A stretch of DNA of 55,625 bases. It comes from Perkinsus olseni. Its lineage: Eukaryota > Perkinsozoa > Perkinsida > Perkinsidae. Below the pieces are notes generated by a model. It saw only the letters and a list, made by a program, of their open reading frames with translations. It was not told the origin of the DNA and made no database searches. Positions 9,759 through 22,350 of this stretch are shown here, one piece after another. Position numbers and translations under genes: made by a program. Each line of letters starts with the position of its first letter. The stretch's first letter is position 1. Where the stretch lies: NCBI GenBank assembly GCA_013115135.1, contig JABANP010000345.1, positions 1 through 55,625 of the forward strand, written 5' to 3'.

Positions 9759-12700
9759 ATGGCCACCTCGTCCATCTCTGACTCATCACCACAGCGCATT
9801 ACTGTGCGAGTACATCTCAACGACGAATCACTATCTTCGGGCTCACAGGAGCTCCTGCTCCGTACCACCGTCCTCCACCAGTGGCGAGATCTTGTCGCGA
9901 ACAAGATCCGAGGGAGAGTTCGGGCTTGGCGCGTCGAACGCTGCCTCCTCCGTTCGGTTATCGGAAGACACCTGCAAGTATGGCAGAGGCAAGTGGTGGC
10001 CACCAGATGGTATCGCTGTCGCCTGAATGCGAGATTGAAGGACACGCCGAATCGAGCGGATCTTTCGGAGGCCTGCGCGCTGACTTCGGTCTACCTCGCA
10101 GCCTGGCGGAGGAGAACTTTGGATGTCGTGGAGGCGACCAGACGATTTTCGGGCAGAGTGAGCGAGGCCAGGGTATAGGGGCAATTTCTACAAACCGTTT
10201 GGCTCGTTCAAATAGACTACCCCCGTCAGGACCACACCCTGGGAGTAACCAGGTCGTCTGTGTTCCCCGCCTGGCGTCACTTCGTACAGCACCGCCGCCT
10301 CCGTCGAGGACGCGCAGAGGCGCTGCATCGTTACAACGGGCAGCGTCATGCTGTGGCATACTTCCGCGACTGGTAGGATCGGGCAGACGATCCGAAGCTC
10401 GGAAAGATCCCTTCTCAGGGCTCTAGAGACCTTCAACGTCAGCCCACGCATCATCCGTGCCATGAGGCGAGCGGCCAAACGAACCTTGCTCGGTTGGAAG
10501 GATGTGACTCGCCATCTGAGTGCTTGTCGGACAGAGATTTTATCACAGTGGAAGAGACGTCGTGAAGAAGCTATTCGGGTGTGGCTTCGAAAGGCCTCGG
10601 ATCGTGTAGGTGGCCGAGCTCAGAGACAAATTCTTCCCCTTCCGCCCCAGGTGTCGTTCATCCCGTCGCTCATCTGGGCCAATTCATCTCTCCGCCTCCA
10701 AGTATTCTTTCGGTTGCTGTCGACAATAACGGCCCGTCGGCGGCACTTGAGGCAGTCCTTCTCCCGCGCTGCAGCCTCGAGAAAACGCCATTACAAAACC
10801 GCCGTCGTAGTTCGTGATGGTTTGGAGGGCTCGTCAACATCACCGAGCGCACCTGTCATGGCGATGTCTGAGCACTTGGGCCGAGAGTGCTACGCGAGTA
10901 GCAACTCGGCGATCGCAGGCGAGAACGCTGTTCCGGAGGGTGATGAACAGAAGGATCGCGTCATGGCGAGGACTGGCGACCAGACGCAGACAGGCCAGGT
11001 TGGTCCGGTCTTCCCTCGGAGCATCAGCGTGGTGTCAGATGGAAGCTCATGCGTATCGTCACGCCGGACCTTAGCGATTACCACACGAACCACGATGATG
11101 CCCACCTCAAAACAAACCTACAACGCTGGCGGACCTTAACTGCTCGCCGGAAAGAGACGCGAAATTCACGAGAATTGGTAGGCCTTTCATGCTGAATTCA
11201 TTCCTGATGGCCGAAGTGCCTCAGGTTATCTTTCTCCGCAACGGACGGTATTCTGCTAAGAAAGATACAGCGGCACACTTCAGTGCTTGGGTCGACCTCA
11301 TCTCTAAGCGGCGGCGCTCTGCAGCCGCCCAGCAGTTATACAACCGAATGACGTTACAACAAGTCTTCACACGCTGGATGGGATGGTCCCAGTCGGTCGT
11401 AGCTGCTAGTGTAAATTTGGTTATCCCGAGGCGGAGGGCTGCTGTTGAGAGCATCTTCGCGGACTGGAGATTACTGAGGAGGACGATGGCCTTGGCTCGG
11501 AAGGGTAGGAGACACAGCTGCAGTGTTCAACACCGCAGAGACTTATTCATTAGGAAACCTGACGTAAGGCCCTTAGTAAGGACTCTTCACGTACCTACGT
11601 AAAAACCTTGGGGCGGGTGGGGGAAAATCGGCGGAAGTGACGGTGGATTCTCTCACTTTCGTCGGCGACGCATGACCCACGCTGTGGGCAGTAAGACGTT
11701 ACATGCCCAGCCCCTCATCCTGTTCAGTGGACTGCCTGCACAGCCTCATTGACGCCGGTGTCCGGGCTAAGGCGCTCAGGAGATGGAGGTCTGTCATACT
11801 TCTGGCCAAGCTTGCCGGACGAAGAGCTTCGTGTGCTCGAGATAGGGCCTTCCTGTAGATGCATTGACCCCGGTTCGAATCCCATGACGGGCCTTTCAGA
11901 GCTTGGCGGAAGCACCAGGCTGTTGAACGGTGGAACTCTACCCGGCCTCGCCGCGCTACGTTCGACTGCCTCCATGCCTGGCGGCGTTGGTACCAACGAA
12001 AAGTCGCTCGTCGCCGTGCAGCTCAGATGCTGAGGGAATTTTATTGGGCTCACCTGCGACGGTCGGTCATTCGAGGATGGTCGTCAGTTGTCGAGTACAA
12101 GAAGGCCGTGGCGGAAAAGGTCCACCGATCGGCATACATGCGACTTCGAGTTTCGGTCTCCTCAGGGAAAGCTCTGCAGGGCTGGCAGTGGCGATTCCCT
12201 CGATGGGCGTCTTCTTGCGACGGCCTGGCGTCGGTGGAGGCGTAGTTTAGAGAACATCAGAGAAGTGTGGAGGGAGGTGGAGACTTCGATCACGGCTAGG
12301 TGAGGCGGGCTGGAGCGATTGATGACCTGCCTGGGATGGGCGGTGAAGGAGCTCATCGTATTTCTCGTATAAGGTTCACTGATAAGAGACTGGCGGAAGT
12401 CGCAGCGGCTTGGGCTGGATACGTCGCCGAGGAAAAGCTCTCGAGGGATACTCTGCGCGAGAGGGCACACTTGAAACCCACCAGAAGAGCCCTACTCGCC
12501 TGGCTGCAATTGACCCGAGCGGTGGCGTTATCCCGTGCTTGGGAAGCGAAGAGGGCCAACCGACTCGCTGGTCGATGTTTGACTATCTGGTCGGATTTCT
12601 ATCGGGAGCGGCGCAGGTTGGCGGACTCTTGCATGATCAGTGATGACTCTACATCGGTCTGCAGGTGTTTGCAACACGCGTATGAGGTTCGACAGAAGCA

Positions 12701-13416
12701 GCGCACGAGACAATTCGAACGATGGTATAGAGCCACCAGGGTGACTAGAGTTGGGGAAAGAGTGGTATGGTCGAAGTCCTTTGTTGGTCACGCAAGGGCA
12801 GTTATTTTCAGGAGCTCAACCTGGAGTGGAGCAAGCTATTCAGCGCATTCAACGGCTGGAAGGACCTATCCTCCGAGCGGAGGAAGCAGCGGTCTCTCCG
12901 TTGCCTTTTCAGGTGGGAATAGTCCTCCTCTGTTCGACATTCTCGGCGTATGCGTTTCCTCAGATTATGGAAGAGCCTCGCTCGAGGGTCTTCTCGATTA
13001 TCACAGCTAGCCTGCCGTATCAAAACAGCTCGGCAGAGGATGATCACTCGCCGTGCGCTTTATGCTTGGGCCAACTCGGGCAGCGGACTTTCCGCGACCG
13101 GCTGTCAGCGTTCGATCGACCCAGCCGCCATTTCAGCGCAGTACAGCGAGCACGCTAAAAGCTTAGTAGAATTTGTGACAGACAGAGTCACCCTAGACTG
13201 GAGCGAAGTACAACGAAGCGCTCCTCTGAATGTAAGGATGATGGGACACGATCGAACGCCGCGCAGACTCAGTCGGTCCTCGAATGACTGGCAACGGTGA
13301 GCTGATCTTTGCTCATGAGGTACCCACGACCTCTGTTTGTTCAGGCTAGCAGGGCATCTCGGAGACGCAGCAGCCTGGGAGCTTTGCGGAACTTCGAAGC
13401 TGCTTCGAGGATTTGA
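9759..13416 (+). CDS. Sfi1-like Trp-repeat (centrin-binding) protein
   Basis: The region encodes, over many short exons, a basic protein with more than 20 regularly spaced Trp units of the type L..W(K/R): VLHQWRDL, RVRAWRVE, HLQVWQRQ, YLAAWRRR, VFPAWRHF, LLGWKDV, LSQWKRR, HFSAWVDL, IFADWRLL, CLHAWRRWYQ, IRGWSSV, LLAWLQL, CLTIWSDF, QFERWYRA, LYAWANS. This is the pattern of Sfi1 repeats, which bind centrin along a long helix at basal bodies or spindle poles. The start ATG at 9759 (ATSSISDSS..) is plausible. The end at TGA 13414-13416 (SSLGALRNFEAASRI) is tentative. Introns 10363-10408 (approx.) and 11855-11899 are clear from frame; the first junction near 10160 does not fit a simple GT donor. 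The family is assigned from repeat pattern only. Confidence 0.7.
11855..11899 (+). repeat. introner-like intron, sense T-arm core
   Basis: A 45-nt GT-AG intron of the Sfi1-like gene. It contains CCCCGGTTCGAATCCCATG, a T-arm-like sequence. Removing it restores DRAFLAWRKHQAVERW in frame. Confidence 0.82.
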
Positions 13417-14501
13417 TGAAAGGCCTTTGGCGGAAGCATTGAAGTGCACTAGAGAGAATGTGTTGTCCCGTGTCACCGGAGCTCCGGGTGTCTACCCTAT
13501 ACCTTTCTTGCGTTAAAAGTGGAGACAGGTTGTGTGGCTGGTTGGATCAGCCTCTCTGGTCTTCGCGGCGACTAGCAACTCAAAGCCGACCAGAACTCTG
13601 CCAAAACATAGACGACTGATGGAACCCACCGGGAATCGAGTTTGCCTTGGAATGGGATGGCATATAGTTGAGCTCTAGGTGGCGATATTATTCAAGGGGC
13701 TGTGAGGACCTTTTGCACGTAGAATATTTCTTTTTTTGTGCTGCTGCACTCAGTTGATTGGATATCGCCCACGAACGTCCCCGAATGGACGCCCAAAGGG
13801 GTTGTGCCCGCTGGCTCGTGAATGCCAACGTGTTACGGTAACGGTAACCGAATCGCGCCGAGTCGATCCAGTCGTTATCAAAAGCGAAATAAGTGTGATT
13901 TGAAATTTCCCACCACGGTGACGCTCAACGGTCGCAGGAAGTGATACAACATACGCAATGAGAAACGCGAATTGAAGCCATCGCTTGAGAAACTTTCTCT
14001 CACTGTGAGAGTGGTCTCCGAGTTTACTGCGCTAGAGCCTGCGTATCCTAGAGACCTGCCATCGACCGTCTGCATATTATAGTGATTGGTTTGATGGTAG
14101 TAGCTGGACAGACGTATCATACGTCACGTATGACTCGGACATTCTTTCCGAGCTCGGAATTTCAATGCAAAAATTTCGTATGCAAACGCAAACGTAGCCG
14201 CCAGTTTGTGCGGGCCGCCGCACAATGCGACGTAGCAGGCCGGCACAACTTGTGAACAACAGGCCCGTTATTCAGTACTACTCTATCAGACAGTGGCCAT
14301 CACCAGTGTCGACGTAATTCGGTGACCCATCCTGAATCGAACTGGTGGCGTTGAGCTATTTTAGCGGAGTGCTTGGTTTTCCGACTGGGAAGTCTTTGCC
14401 TCATAGACTTCCATCAGCTTCCGCACTAAAATGTCGTCTGTCTCGCTGTGAATGTCGCACGTGAAACAAGCCCTGCAGTTGTTCCTCCTCCAGTTCACCT
14501 C
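13417..14501. other. intergenic stretch, no supported gene
   Basis: No coding segment with recognisable features on either strand. Only short, compositionally random open frames are present. Confidence 0.5.
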
Positions 14502-15831
14502 ATGAGGAACTACGCCAACCTGTGCTTGTGCACCGTCGCGTCGGCCGCTTTCTTGCGCCCAACCCCCTCCCCTTCTAGCCATCTAGAGTTCTACAAGGGT
14601 CTGACCTACCCTTGGGCGGTGAAGGAGGCCCCCATCTGTTTCAACCAAACACTATGCCCTCAAAACCCCAATTACACCTGGGATGACTACTTCGAGTATC
14701 TCCTCGATAAGGGCGTCAAGAACTTCGTCTTCGGCGGCCTCATGATGGTGAGAAGTGATATCCGATTCATTCTCGAATACAACTCTACTAGTCGATGGAA
14801 TCAAACTGGTTTCATGGCTCTGAGGAAGAGAGTCCAAGCCCGAGGCGGCAGGATACTGGGTGACATGGTCGACGCGCAAGGCATGTATGGCAAGCCATTC
14901 AACAAGACGCTCTTCCGCAAGAATGTGGCCAAGTTCGTGAAGCTCTTCCCTGTCGACGGCTTCAGAATCGCAGAGTTTCTTCCCTACTCGGGCCAGACCG
15001 CCGAGCATGTGAAAGAGGCTTTGGAGACTATCATCGAGCTAGGGCTGATCTCGTCAATCCGGTAAGTCTTGCGGTGCATCAGGAGGAGCCAGTGACCTTG
15101 ATTGTCGGACACGCGGGATGCGCACAAAGCTATGAATTATGTGTAGGCTGGTGTGAATCTCGTCTTCTGCATTACTACACAAGCCGGACCACTGTGATCC
15201 GGCTGCATTCACCTGAGACAGTTGGGTTGTCAGGTTGCAGCCCGGCAAGCTGGATGCATTCGCGAAGGGCAAAGTGGGAGGAATCGCCAATATTACCTTC
15301 CTCTCTCTATGGCCAAGATATAATGACAAGAACGATACAGCTGCGTTCAACACAGACCAGTTCGCCGTCAAAGCCATCCGGAACGCTTCTGCGGCGGGCG
15401 TGGATCCTGGCGAAATTGTTCTAGAAGTACGTTCGAATAGTATCGAGAGTCGTCATCCACGTACTGTTTTTGTTCCCTCAGTGCATATCGAGAATCTCCT
15501 TAAGGGATTCTCGTCTTCCTTCTTCATCATTATTGTTTCATCTCAGGTGCCTCTCCTCGCGCGATCGAACTACGGTTCCGCTGATGTCGGGTACTCGATG
15601 CTCATATATGTCAACCATGCCAATCCACAGGGCAACGGCACTTGGCACAACAAGTATGGCGGCGACTACTTCTTCTTTTCGCAGCCACGTGCTGTCAACA
15701 AGATCAAGGTTGCCCATGAGCATGGCCTTCATGGCATTTCGCTGCAGGAATCACTACCAGAGCAGGCACGGGCCGATCTCTTTCCGTGGAACAACTATTC
15801 TCTCTTCCATGCTCTGGTCGAAAACCTGTAG
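14502..15831 (+). CDS. secreted protein with chitinase-like (GH18-type) features
   Basis: Exons 14502-15061, 15234-15426 and 15547-15831 join in phase to give 345 aa. The start ATG at 14502 is chosen because it opens a signal peptide-like segment (MRNYANLCLCTVASAAF). Segments resembling a GH18 TIM barrel appear in order: KNFVFGGLMM, RGGRILGDMVDAQG, FPVDGFRIAEF at the place of the catalytic strand, GEIVLEVPLLARSNYG, and INKIKVAHEHGLHGISLQES near the end. The canonical DxxDxDxE motif is not intact: only the first Asp and last Glu of DGFRIAE remain. If the fold is right, the protein may be a non-hydrolytic binding lectin. Several NxT/S sites suit a secreted glycoprotein. CDS structure is firm; the family call is tentative. 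Confidence 0.8.
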
Positions 15832-18179
15832 CCACATGTATCAGTCCCTGCTTCGTAGTCGCTCCAGGGCCCCCCTCTGGAGGGCACGTTTCCCTCTAGC
15901 AGCGTCACCTCTCATGCTAGGGTCAGTCGATTAGAGTCGATCATACCAGAATATTTTGGAGGCTCTTTCCGTCCTCAAATAGATTTTGTTCAAGACTTGT
16001 TGTACGGGTGTCAGCTTAGCCATGAGATTTTCCCTCTTCCTTTCATCTACACCTTTTCAACATCTTGATGGTTCCACTGTCGAACTAGATGTTGAAAAGG
16101 TGTAGTGGTCCACAACATTTAATAGTCATTTCATAGCAAAATGTGTGTATGCGCGTTCCCTTTCGCTTGTCAAGTTGACGATGTCAACCGTTTCATGCAG
16201 TTGTCGAGGCAAGTTGTCACTGACAACAGCCTGGATTGTACGATGAAAATTAGGCGAGGTTCGTGAGATTGTTCTATGTTAATCTGGGTTCAACTTGATT
16301 CGGTCAAGATTCGTGATTGTTAGTTTCGGCCAATGTACTCAACAAGAAGCACCTTTCAAGGGACCGACCCACAGGAAGTCGTTTCACGAAGTCGTCAGGC
16401 CCTCCTTAGCAGGGCTTGTCCATAGTTTTTTGAAAAAACTTTTTTCAAGATAGGCATTTTTTCGAGGTAATCATTTCTTTCTCCAGGTTTAATGAGCGTC
16501 TTCGGTTGTGTTCAGTTGACGAGAGTCTGGAAAATTTCCGGGGGAAATGTGATAAAAGGGTTGCTACCGTCTCGGTAATACCGCGGCGGCACATCGCTTC
16601 CATAATAGAATCGGTAAGAAGAGTACCTAGTTCGACATGGGTCGGGACTCGCCGGGCTATGGAGACTTCGGTCAGGATGAGGAGTCCTCATTGAGGACCT
16701 TGAGGACTCCACGCCATAAACTGCATCATCACACTCGAGAACTGGTATCCTTGAAGGGGTGAATCATGGCACTAATGTGCTGAGAGGGCTGATGGGCCAA
16801 GTTTCGGACCAAAATCCGCAGAGCATCTGTAGACTTCACATGGAAAGGTCACTCGAAAAGCACTGAATGCAAGGACCGTTCCTCAGATAAACTCATTCGG
16901 CGACTACTTAAGGATGAACCCGAAGTCATCATCCGGTCGGTGATAACAACGCTAGCGACACAATCCCAAAGGCAGGTGCAGATATCAGATAGTCATCAAG
17001 CCGCGGGCCACAGTAGGCTGCCGACAAGGTTGATGATACCTTGCTCCATGTCGTTGCAGTAGCTGTAGAACACAAGCAGATTGGGCACAGCCCTATTGTG
17101 TTATGTAGACAGTGCAGCTGTCAACTTGGCAGGAGTGTCAGTCATGACCATAAAAGCAACACCGAGCGCCTGTCCATTCAGTCTGAGAGAACAGACGATC
17201 GGTGTTATCTTCAGGTACCAGCATCTCGTATCATCTTGCGTCTCGCACTCTCGTGCTTGAGTATACGTGGTAGATTAAGCCACAGATCACATCATCGCTT
17301 GAATTCCTTCAATAATGGTTTTGCCTCTCTTTCGGCCCCGTGACAGAGGCCGTCTCGAATAGTCAAAGTTTGATGAGTTATATTGCATGCGAGCACGCAG
17401 ACATACGTACCTCTAGCCGCCCGGAGACAGATGGCCGTCTACCGACCACCACCAATTCCATTGCTACATCGATATCATGTATTAACATTATGACGGGAGT
17501 GTTTGCGCCCCGTTAACCTGCGAGTGGCAATGACAGCCCAGTAGCTTGGCCTTGCGCGAATCGACTCAGGTCAGCCGCAACCATTACTATATCGTCACAT
17601 GCCGCTTGCTGAGGCCCTCGGCCCGAGGGGACACCTTGGGGCGAGCGCTGAGGGCTGCAGTATGTGGGTAGGAGTTACCGCGCTCCATTTGACCCTGTTA
17701 TGCGAGGCCATCTAGCGGTTATAGCTCCACGATTTGGCTGTGTGTGGATCGACTTCGTTCGGCAAGCTGCTTTTGGCCATGGCGGCCCTTACTTCCTAGA
17801 CGCCCGGGCGTGAAGACAGCATGCGGCGCGTGCTGATGGCCCAGGCGTAGGTTGTGTCACACAGTGAAGGTGGTCGTCACTGTATGCAGCCAGTAGCCGA
17901 GGAACACTGGGCAATAGGGCCTTCGGGCTATCGAACGATCACTTGTCTGGTTTCATGAGTAGAGAGGGTTTTCTTCTAAGCTTACTCTACCGTAGGGAGA
18001 TTACCTTTCCATCGTTCACTGCATACTAAGCATTGCCCACAATCAGTCGCTCGTACTCGACAAGTCGCCGTGTGATGCGACTAATCGACTAGCGCTCATT
18101 GATACACAGTAGCGTTACTATTTCTGAGGCGAAGAACCAGTGTAGGTTCATATTCTACTCTCCCCTTCGCTCGTTAGAG
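15832..18179. other. 2.3-kb stretch without a supported gene
   Basis: No conserved coding signal. It includes a 19-bp inverted repeat (16047-16105), an A/T homopolymer patch near 16425-16450, and several GC-rich segments around 17600-17900 with only short open frames. Confidence 0.5.
16047..16105. repeat. perfect inverted repeat, 19-bp arms
   Basis: The arm CTACACCTTTTCAACATCT (16047-16065) is followed 21 nt later by its exact reverse complement (16087-16105). No open frame overlaps it. Confidence 0.9.
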
Positions 18180-19249
18180 ATGAAGCGCACTACTCTCCTT
18201 CTCCCCTTCCTCACTCTACTTGAAGGCTACCTTCCTCCGAGGCGTTCTCTGGCCAATATCGAGTATCGTCTGTATGAGGCTGGTGACGTTATGGAAGGCC
18301 AGAAGCTCGACCGTTGTAAGGACGACCCTTGTTATGTCGCTGTAGATCTTGGGACCAGCGAGAAGGTGAGCAGCCGACCCTGGAAGGATTCCTCTGATGA
18401 TTCCTCTTAGTACAGCGATCTCGCATTGGGACAGAAACAGGCTGTTACAGGCTGTTACAGTCCCAACTTCGGCCAGTTTCAGCTGTGCCGAACAGCAGCT
18501 GTGCCGAACAGCTGGAATTTTGCGAGGTTGGGGATTCGCTAATTGACTAGCAGACTGCAAGTTGCAGTCCACGGGAAATTCACCTGTCGATTTTCCTGTC
18601 TTCGCTGCATGCCGAGAGTTGCTCCTGCTGTTCAGACGGTGATTGGCATTATTGAGATGACAATTCCCTCTCGAACCCTGGAAAAGTCCTTGGAGAAGCT
18701 CATCAGGGCAGCCATGTAGCGAATATTCCCCCACAAGGTTCACAAGCCTTTTAAGTTACTTCTGACTCAGGCCAAAACCGACTGAGGCAGGCAAGATCGG
18801 TTATATAAACTATGTGAGTATCTTACGCTCAACCTAACGACCTAAGCGTTCTTTGACCTCGTCTGCCCTTCCAGAGATGGCCCGAGAGTGATGCTGATGA
18901 TCTGCAATATCAATGCTTTGGTTCTCAGGTTGAAGTGCTGTCTAAATGGCAGGGGCAGGGAATTGGTAAAGCTCTTATAACCAGTACATTCGGATACGTA
19001 GGTTTTCAGCGGTGCTATTCTTCCCGCTGCCAGAGAACGTTTGATGATCTCAGATCGCGACCCAGAAACGCGATGTTGTCGCCATGTACCTCCTCGTGCA
19101 GACAACCAAAGCGACGGCCATTGCGCTGTATGAGAAAACCAAGTTCAAGAGAATAACCCGTAAGCACCGGGGAGGTCATCGCTGTGCTGTGACTGATGCT
19201 CTCAGAGGAAAACATTTATTATGTCTACGCCCGCTACGACTTCACTTGA
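18180..19249 (+). CDS. GNAT-family N-acetyltransferase, possibly secreted or organelle-targeted
   Basis: Exons read: 18180-18365, 18875-18997, 19054-19159, 19206-19249; phases agree. The acetyl-CoA motif is KWQGQGIGKALI (the RxxGxG/A loop as QGQGIG). It is followed by VVAMYLLVQTTKATAIALYE and KTKFKRIT, the usual 'L.V...N..AI.LYEK.GF' C-terminal part of the fold, then ENIYYVYARYDFT and TGA at 19247-19249. The N-terminus MKRTTLLLPFLTLLEGY looks like a signal or anchor peptide. The 509-nt intron 18366-18874 may hide another exon, because the expected beta-4 segment is short. Substrate unknown. Introns 18998-19053 (56 nt) and 19160-19205 (46 nt) show no clear repeat core. Confidence 0.72.
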
Positions 19250-19620
19250 ATAGTTCCCATTATGAGGAATTGAGATTGCTCGATCGTCCTCACTTAGTCT
19301 AGAGGATCAAATCCGCACATGCGCGCAGACGTTGAAGCGCGCTGATTTATTCTCGTCGCTTTTCGCTAATATTTATCGAAAGTCGATTTAGCATGCGGAG
19401 GCGACGCCTCCGAGGCGTTAGTGGATATCGATTATTAAAGTGGGTATTGAATAGTCGGACCCCTAGTAGAAAAATATATTCTATTTGATCTCATTGAGCG
19501 GAAGCTACTTGTCATTGCTTTCGAGACCGACACAGCGTCGAGTTATGTAGTCACGGGATCTACCTCGAGGACGCTGACATCTTCCTCAACTCACCCACAT
19601 CTTGAATCAAGATGTCTAGG

Positions 19621-20946
19621 ATGAAAGTTCTTGCCACCTTGCTGTGGGTCGAGAGGTCACACTGCGGTCCGACGGGATCTATGTTGCGCTGTCGCGCCCA
19701 GCCCGTTACTCGTCAATAAAAGCTCTGGTCTTCGAGATGGTGTACGACGCCCCCGCCCCCGAGATATTGCTGCAGTCGAAAAACCCTCGAGTGACTCGAG
19801 GGTTGACGGCACCGGCAGCGATCCTGAGGATCGGATCCTCCCTTGGTAGTTCTGCGCTGCGGAGAACTACGTAGAACTGCGTAGACTACGTAGCATTCAA
19901 CGTCTCTAGCCCAATGCCACCCATGACTTTCACCCTCAGAGCGTCAGCTGCTGCAGTTACGTTTGTCTCGAACTCACCGTTCGTTACCGCTAGCGGCACA
20001 ATTGCCCGCCACAACCCTACTGATGTAAGAGCTTCGAGCGGATCTCATGTCTGCGCTCCGTCGGCCGGGAAAGATTCTCGTACGGGGCTTGCCAGAAAAC
20101 TTTCGGTCGAATTCCACTCGCTCTTATATGTTCATAAACGATGCTAGATTTTACTTAATCTACAATCTAACAAAATCTGTTTTTTTTCGGATTCCGAAAT
20201 TCCGAAAGACTTTTTCCTGTTTCTACCGTTTAGAAAAACTTCCTGTGAATTTTTCAGGATTATCCTCCTCAGAATCGACATTCACGCTTCGAAGTCGAAA
20301 GGAACGCTACCCTTTGCATTTACAGTAACGGTTTAGGGGGGACTGGAGGAAGACGGGATCAAAAGGCTATGAACATCTACATTAACGACACCGTGATTCA
20401 TACATCTCGAATCCGTTGTCCCGAGGCTGGCGAACGAGCAGCTTTCGAAACTTCGTAGGAATTGACAGCGCCCCCTGTCGCACTCCGACTGCTCCCTTTT
20501 TAATTACTGGCACAGTGCCGTCCTCACATGGTTCTCTTACGGCAGCGGTGAGGTCTTTGAACATAGGATGCACGATTTTTCAAACGGTGTACCCCAGGGA
20601 GCGGGCATGGATCCACTCAGAGTGCTGCATCCCTCCCGTGTACGTAACGAGAGAATCAGCTTGTACAAGTCGGCGAAAGAGCTGGGGCCTACGGCTGTTC
20701 TCCGTGAACGCGATGAAGCCGCCCCTCAAACGCCAAGAAGGCGAGTCGCAGCGAATAAACTGAGGGGCTTATGCTCGGCCGTAATCGATTATGTTGAGGA
20801 AGAGCTCGGGCTCTTTTGAGGACGCGTGCGAGGTCTTCTACCGAACCTCAAACGACACTATCAAACGCGGCTCGGCTCGTGACGGATGGGACTCTGTGCA
20901 AGACGATGACGAGTTTGACATCATTAATTTCTTCCCTAAACTTTAG
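19621..20946 (+). CDS. hypothetical protein, exon structure unresolved
   Basis: Several open segments on this strand look coding but could not be joined securely: MKVLATLLWVERS at 19621, EVTLRSDGIYVALSRPARYS and SIKALVFEMVYDAPAPEILL at about 19658-19775, YKSAKELGPTAVLRERDEA at about 20660-20720, and a C-terminal stretch ACEVFYRTSNDTIKRGSARD then DEFDIINFFPKL with TAG at 20944-20946. The acidic hydrophobic end is coding-like. No family recognised. It could be one secreted protein or two genes. Confidence 0.4.
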
Positions 20947-21602
20947 GAAGACATTGAGGGCCTAAAGAGCGGTAACTAAATGGAAGCTGTAGCTGCATGC
21001 TCGGCAAGTTGGAAAACATCATTTCTCTCACTTTGCTGGCCGCCATACGGCCAGGCGACACCAAACCACCATGAGGGCAATGTTGAGTTTCGTAAGGTTC
21101 TTGGTAGGGCGAACCAAAACCACAATAAGTAGATAGGCGATGCAGGCACGTGAAACATAGCTGGGTCTTCGGGAGGCACTGAAACACGCCACTTCTGCGT
21201 TGGCATTAGTTTGATAGCGAGTGTAGCGGTGTCTTTAACTTTCGACTTGAGCCCATCAGATAAAAAGTCGATCGGGAGGAGACACTGTCACATTGACAGT
21301 GTAAGTGACGACAGTCACGAGGAATAAAGGGGCTCAGAGACTACGTGCCACGAGGTACGTGGCCTCTGACGGTATCGGGCTCGCGTTCCGAACCCACCCC
21401 GCGCCCAAAAACTAAATTTCGGGGCCTGTGACGAAACACGATTCACCATCGCATCTCGTTTCGGTTCGGCCGACTGTATTCACACTGTAGCACGCAATAC
21501 TCATTTACTACGTACGATAACAACGTGTATTAACATGCTGGGTCTGAGCCAGTTAATATAATGATGCTCTGAAGGGAGATTTCTGGACGTACCAGTCTGG
21601 TA
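20947..21602. other. intergenic stretch, no supported gene
   Basis: Nothing recognisable on either strand. It separates the plus-strand genes from the minus-strand cluster of small secreted proteins. Confidence 0.5.
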
Positions 21603-22350
21603 CTACCAGATCCACGATCTCGGCGAGGCAAGTCGACGTAGACGGTATCGGCCCATGATTGCGTCACGGAGATGAGCACACATTGCCAAATATGTGCCGA
21701 ATCTGTTATCCAACTTGTGCATCACCTTCCTGCAAACTTCTGTCGGATCCTTCGGCTCGCGTGTAGAAAACTTCACCCGAAAATCCCTTCCCAGCGGATC
21801 TGCCATGCGATCGTCTTCATCATACTCTTCAAAATCGGCCTCTTTCCTGTACAAGATAGGCCACAGGGCGTGACCAGAGGGGTAGAATCGACTGAGTGCT
21901 CCGTCGTTCAAACTGAAGGCATGTCGCTGGGAATATCTATTTTCCTCCGCGCGAGCCTACAAGTCCGCTTGAAAAGCCTCCCACTTATTTGTTCTTGGGC
22001 AAGCGACGTACATGGTCTGTAGCGTGAAGTCTGGCCCAACGATTATTCTGAACGATCTTCTGTCGTATGTGAGCTTCTTATTGGAAAAGAAGCAGCAGTC
22101 GGACGTCGCGTTCTCGAGTGGAGGAAACCTCTGAGAGGTTGGAGGAACACTGGGGGCTCCCGCCTGGCTGAGGCCCCTCGATCGTCGATACGACACGAAC
22201 GCACAGAAAGGAAACAGCCCCTACTCTTACTAGGTTGCCTTGGCCGTCCCCCACGTAACTTACATCATTAGGCTTCTTACCGTCGTGTGGGTTGGACGAC
22301 ATCGCCACTGAGGCAGCTGCGGCGATGACGATTATACGTTTGATGAACAT
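21603..22350 (-). CDS. small secreted protein, KPDD family member 1
   Basis: Exons on the minus strand: 22350-22264, 22130-21961 and 21912-21603, joined in phases 0 and 2 to give about 188 aa. Exon 1 is a signal peptide ([19 protein letters not shown]) ending in KKPND exactly at the splice site. Exon 2 runs from [15 protein letters not shown] to [15 protein letters not shown]. Exon 3 is acidic and ends [24 protein letters not shown]. The same three-exon plan, splice phases and landmark residues recur in the neighbours at 23.4, 25.4 and 26.8 kb. Function unknown; small, secreted and fast-evolving. Confidence 0.8.

Noticed and set aside
9843..10359. Long minus-strand frames over the Sfi1-like gene
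   Set aside because: They are antisense to the Trp-repeat exons, arise from biased codon use there, and show no motif.
16425..16450. Poly-A/T patch as a retroposon tail
   Set aside because: No coding relic, target duplication or element body was found next to it.
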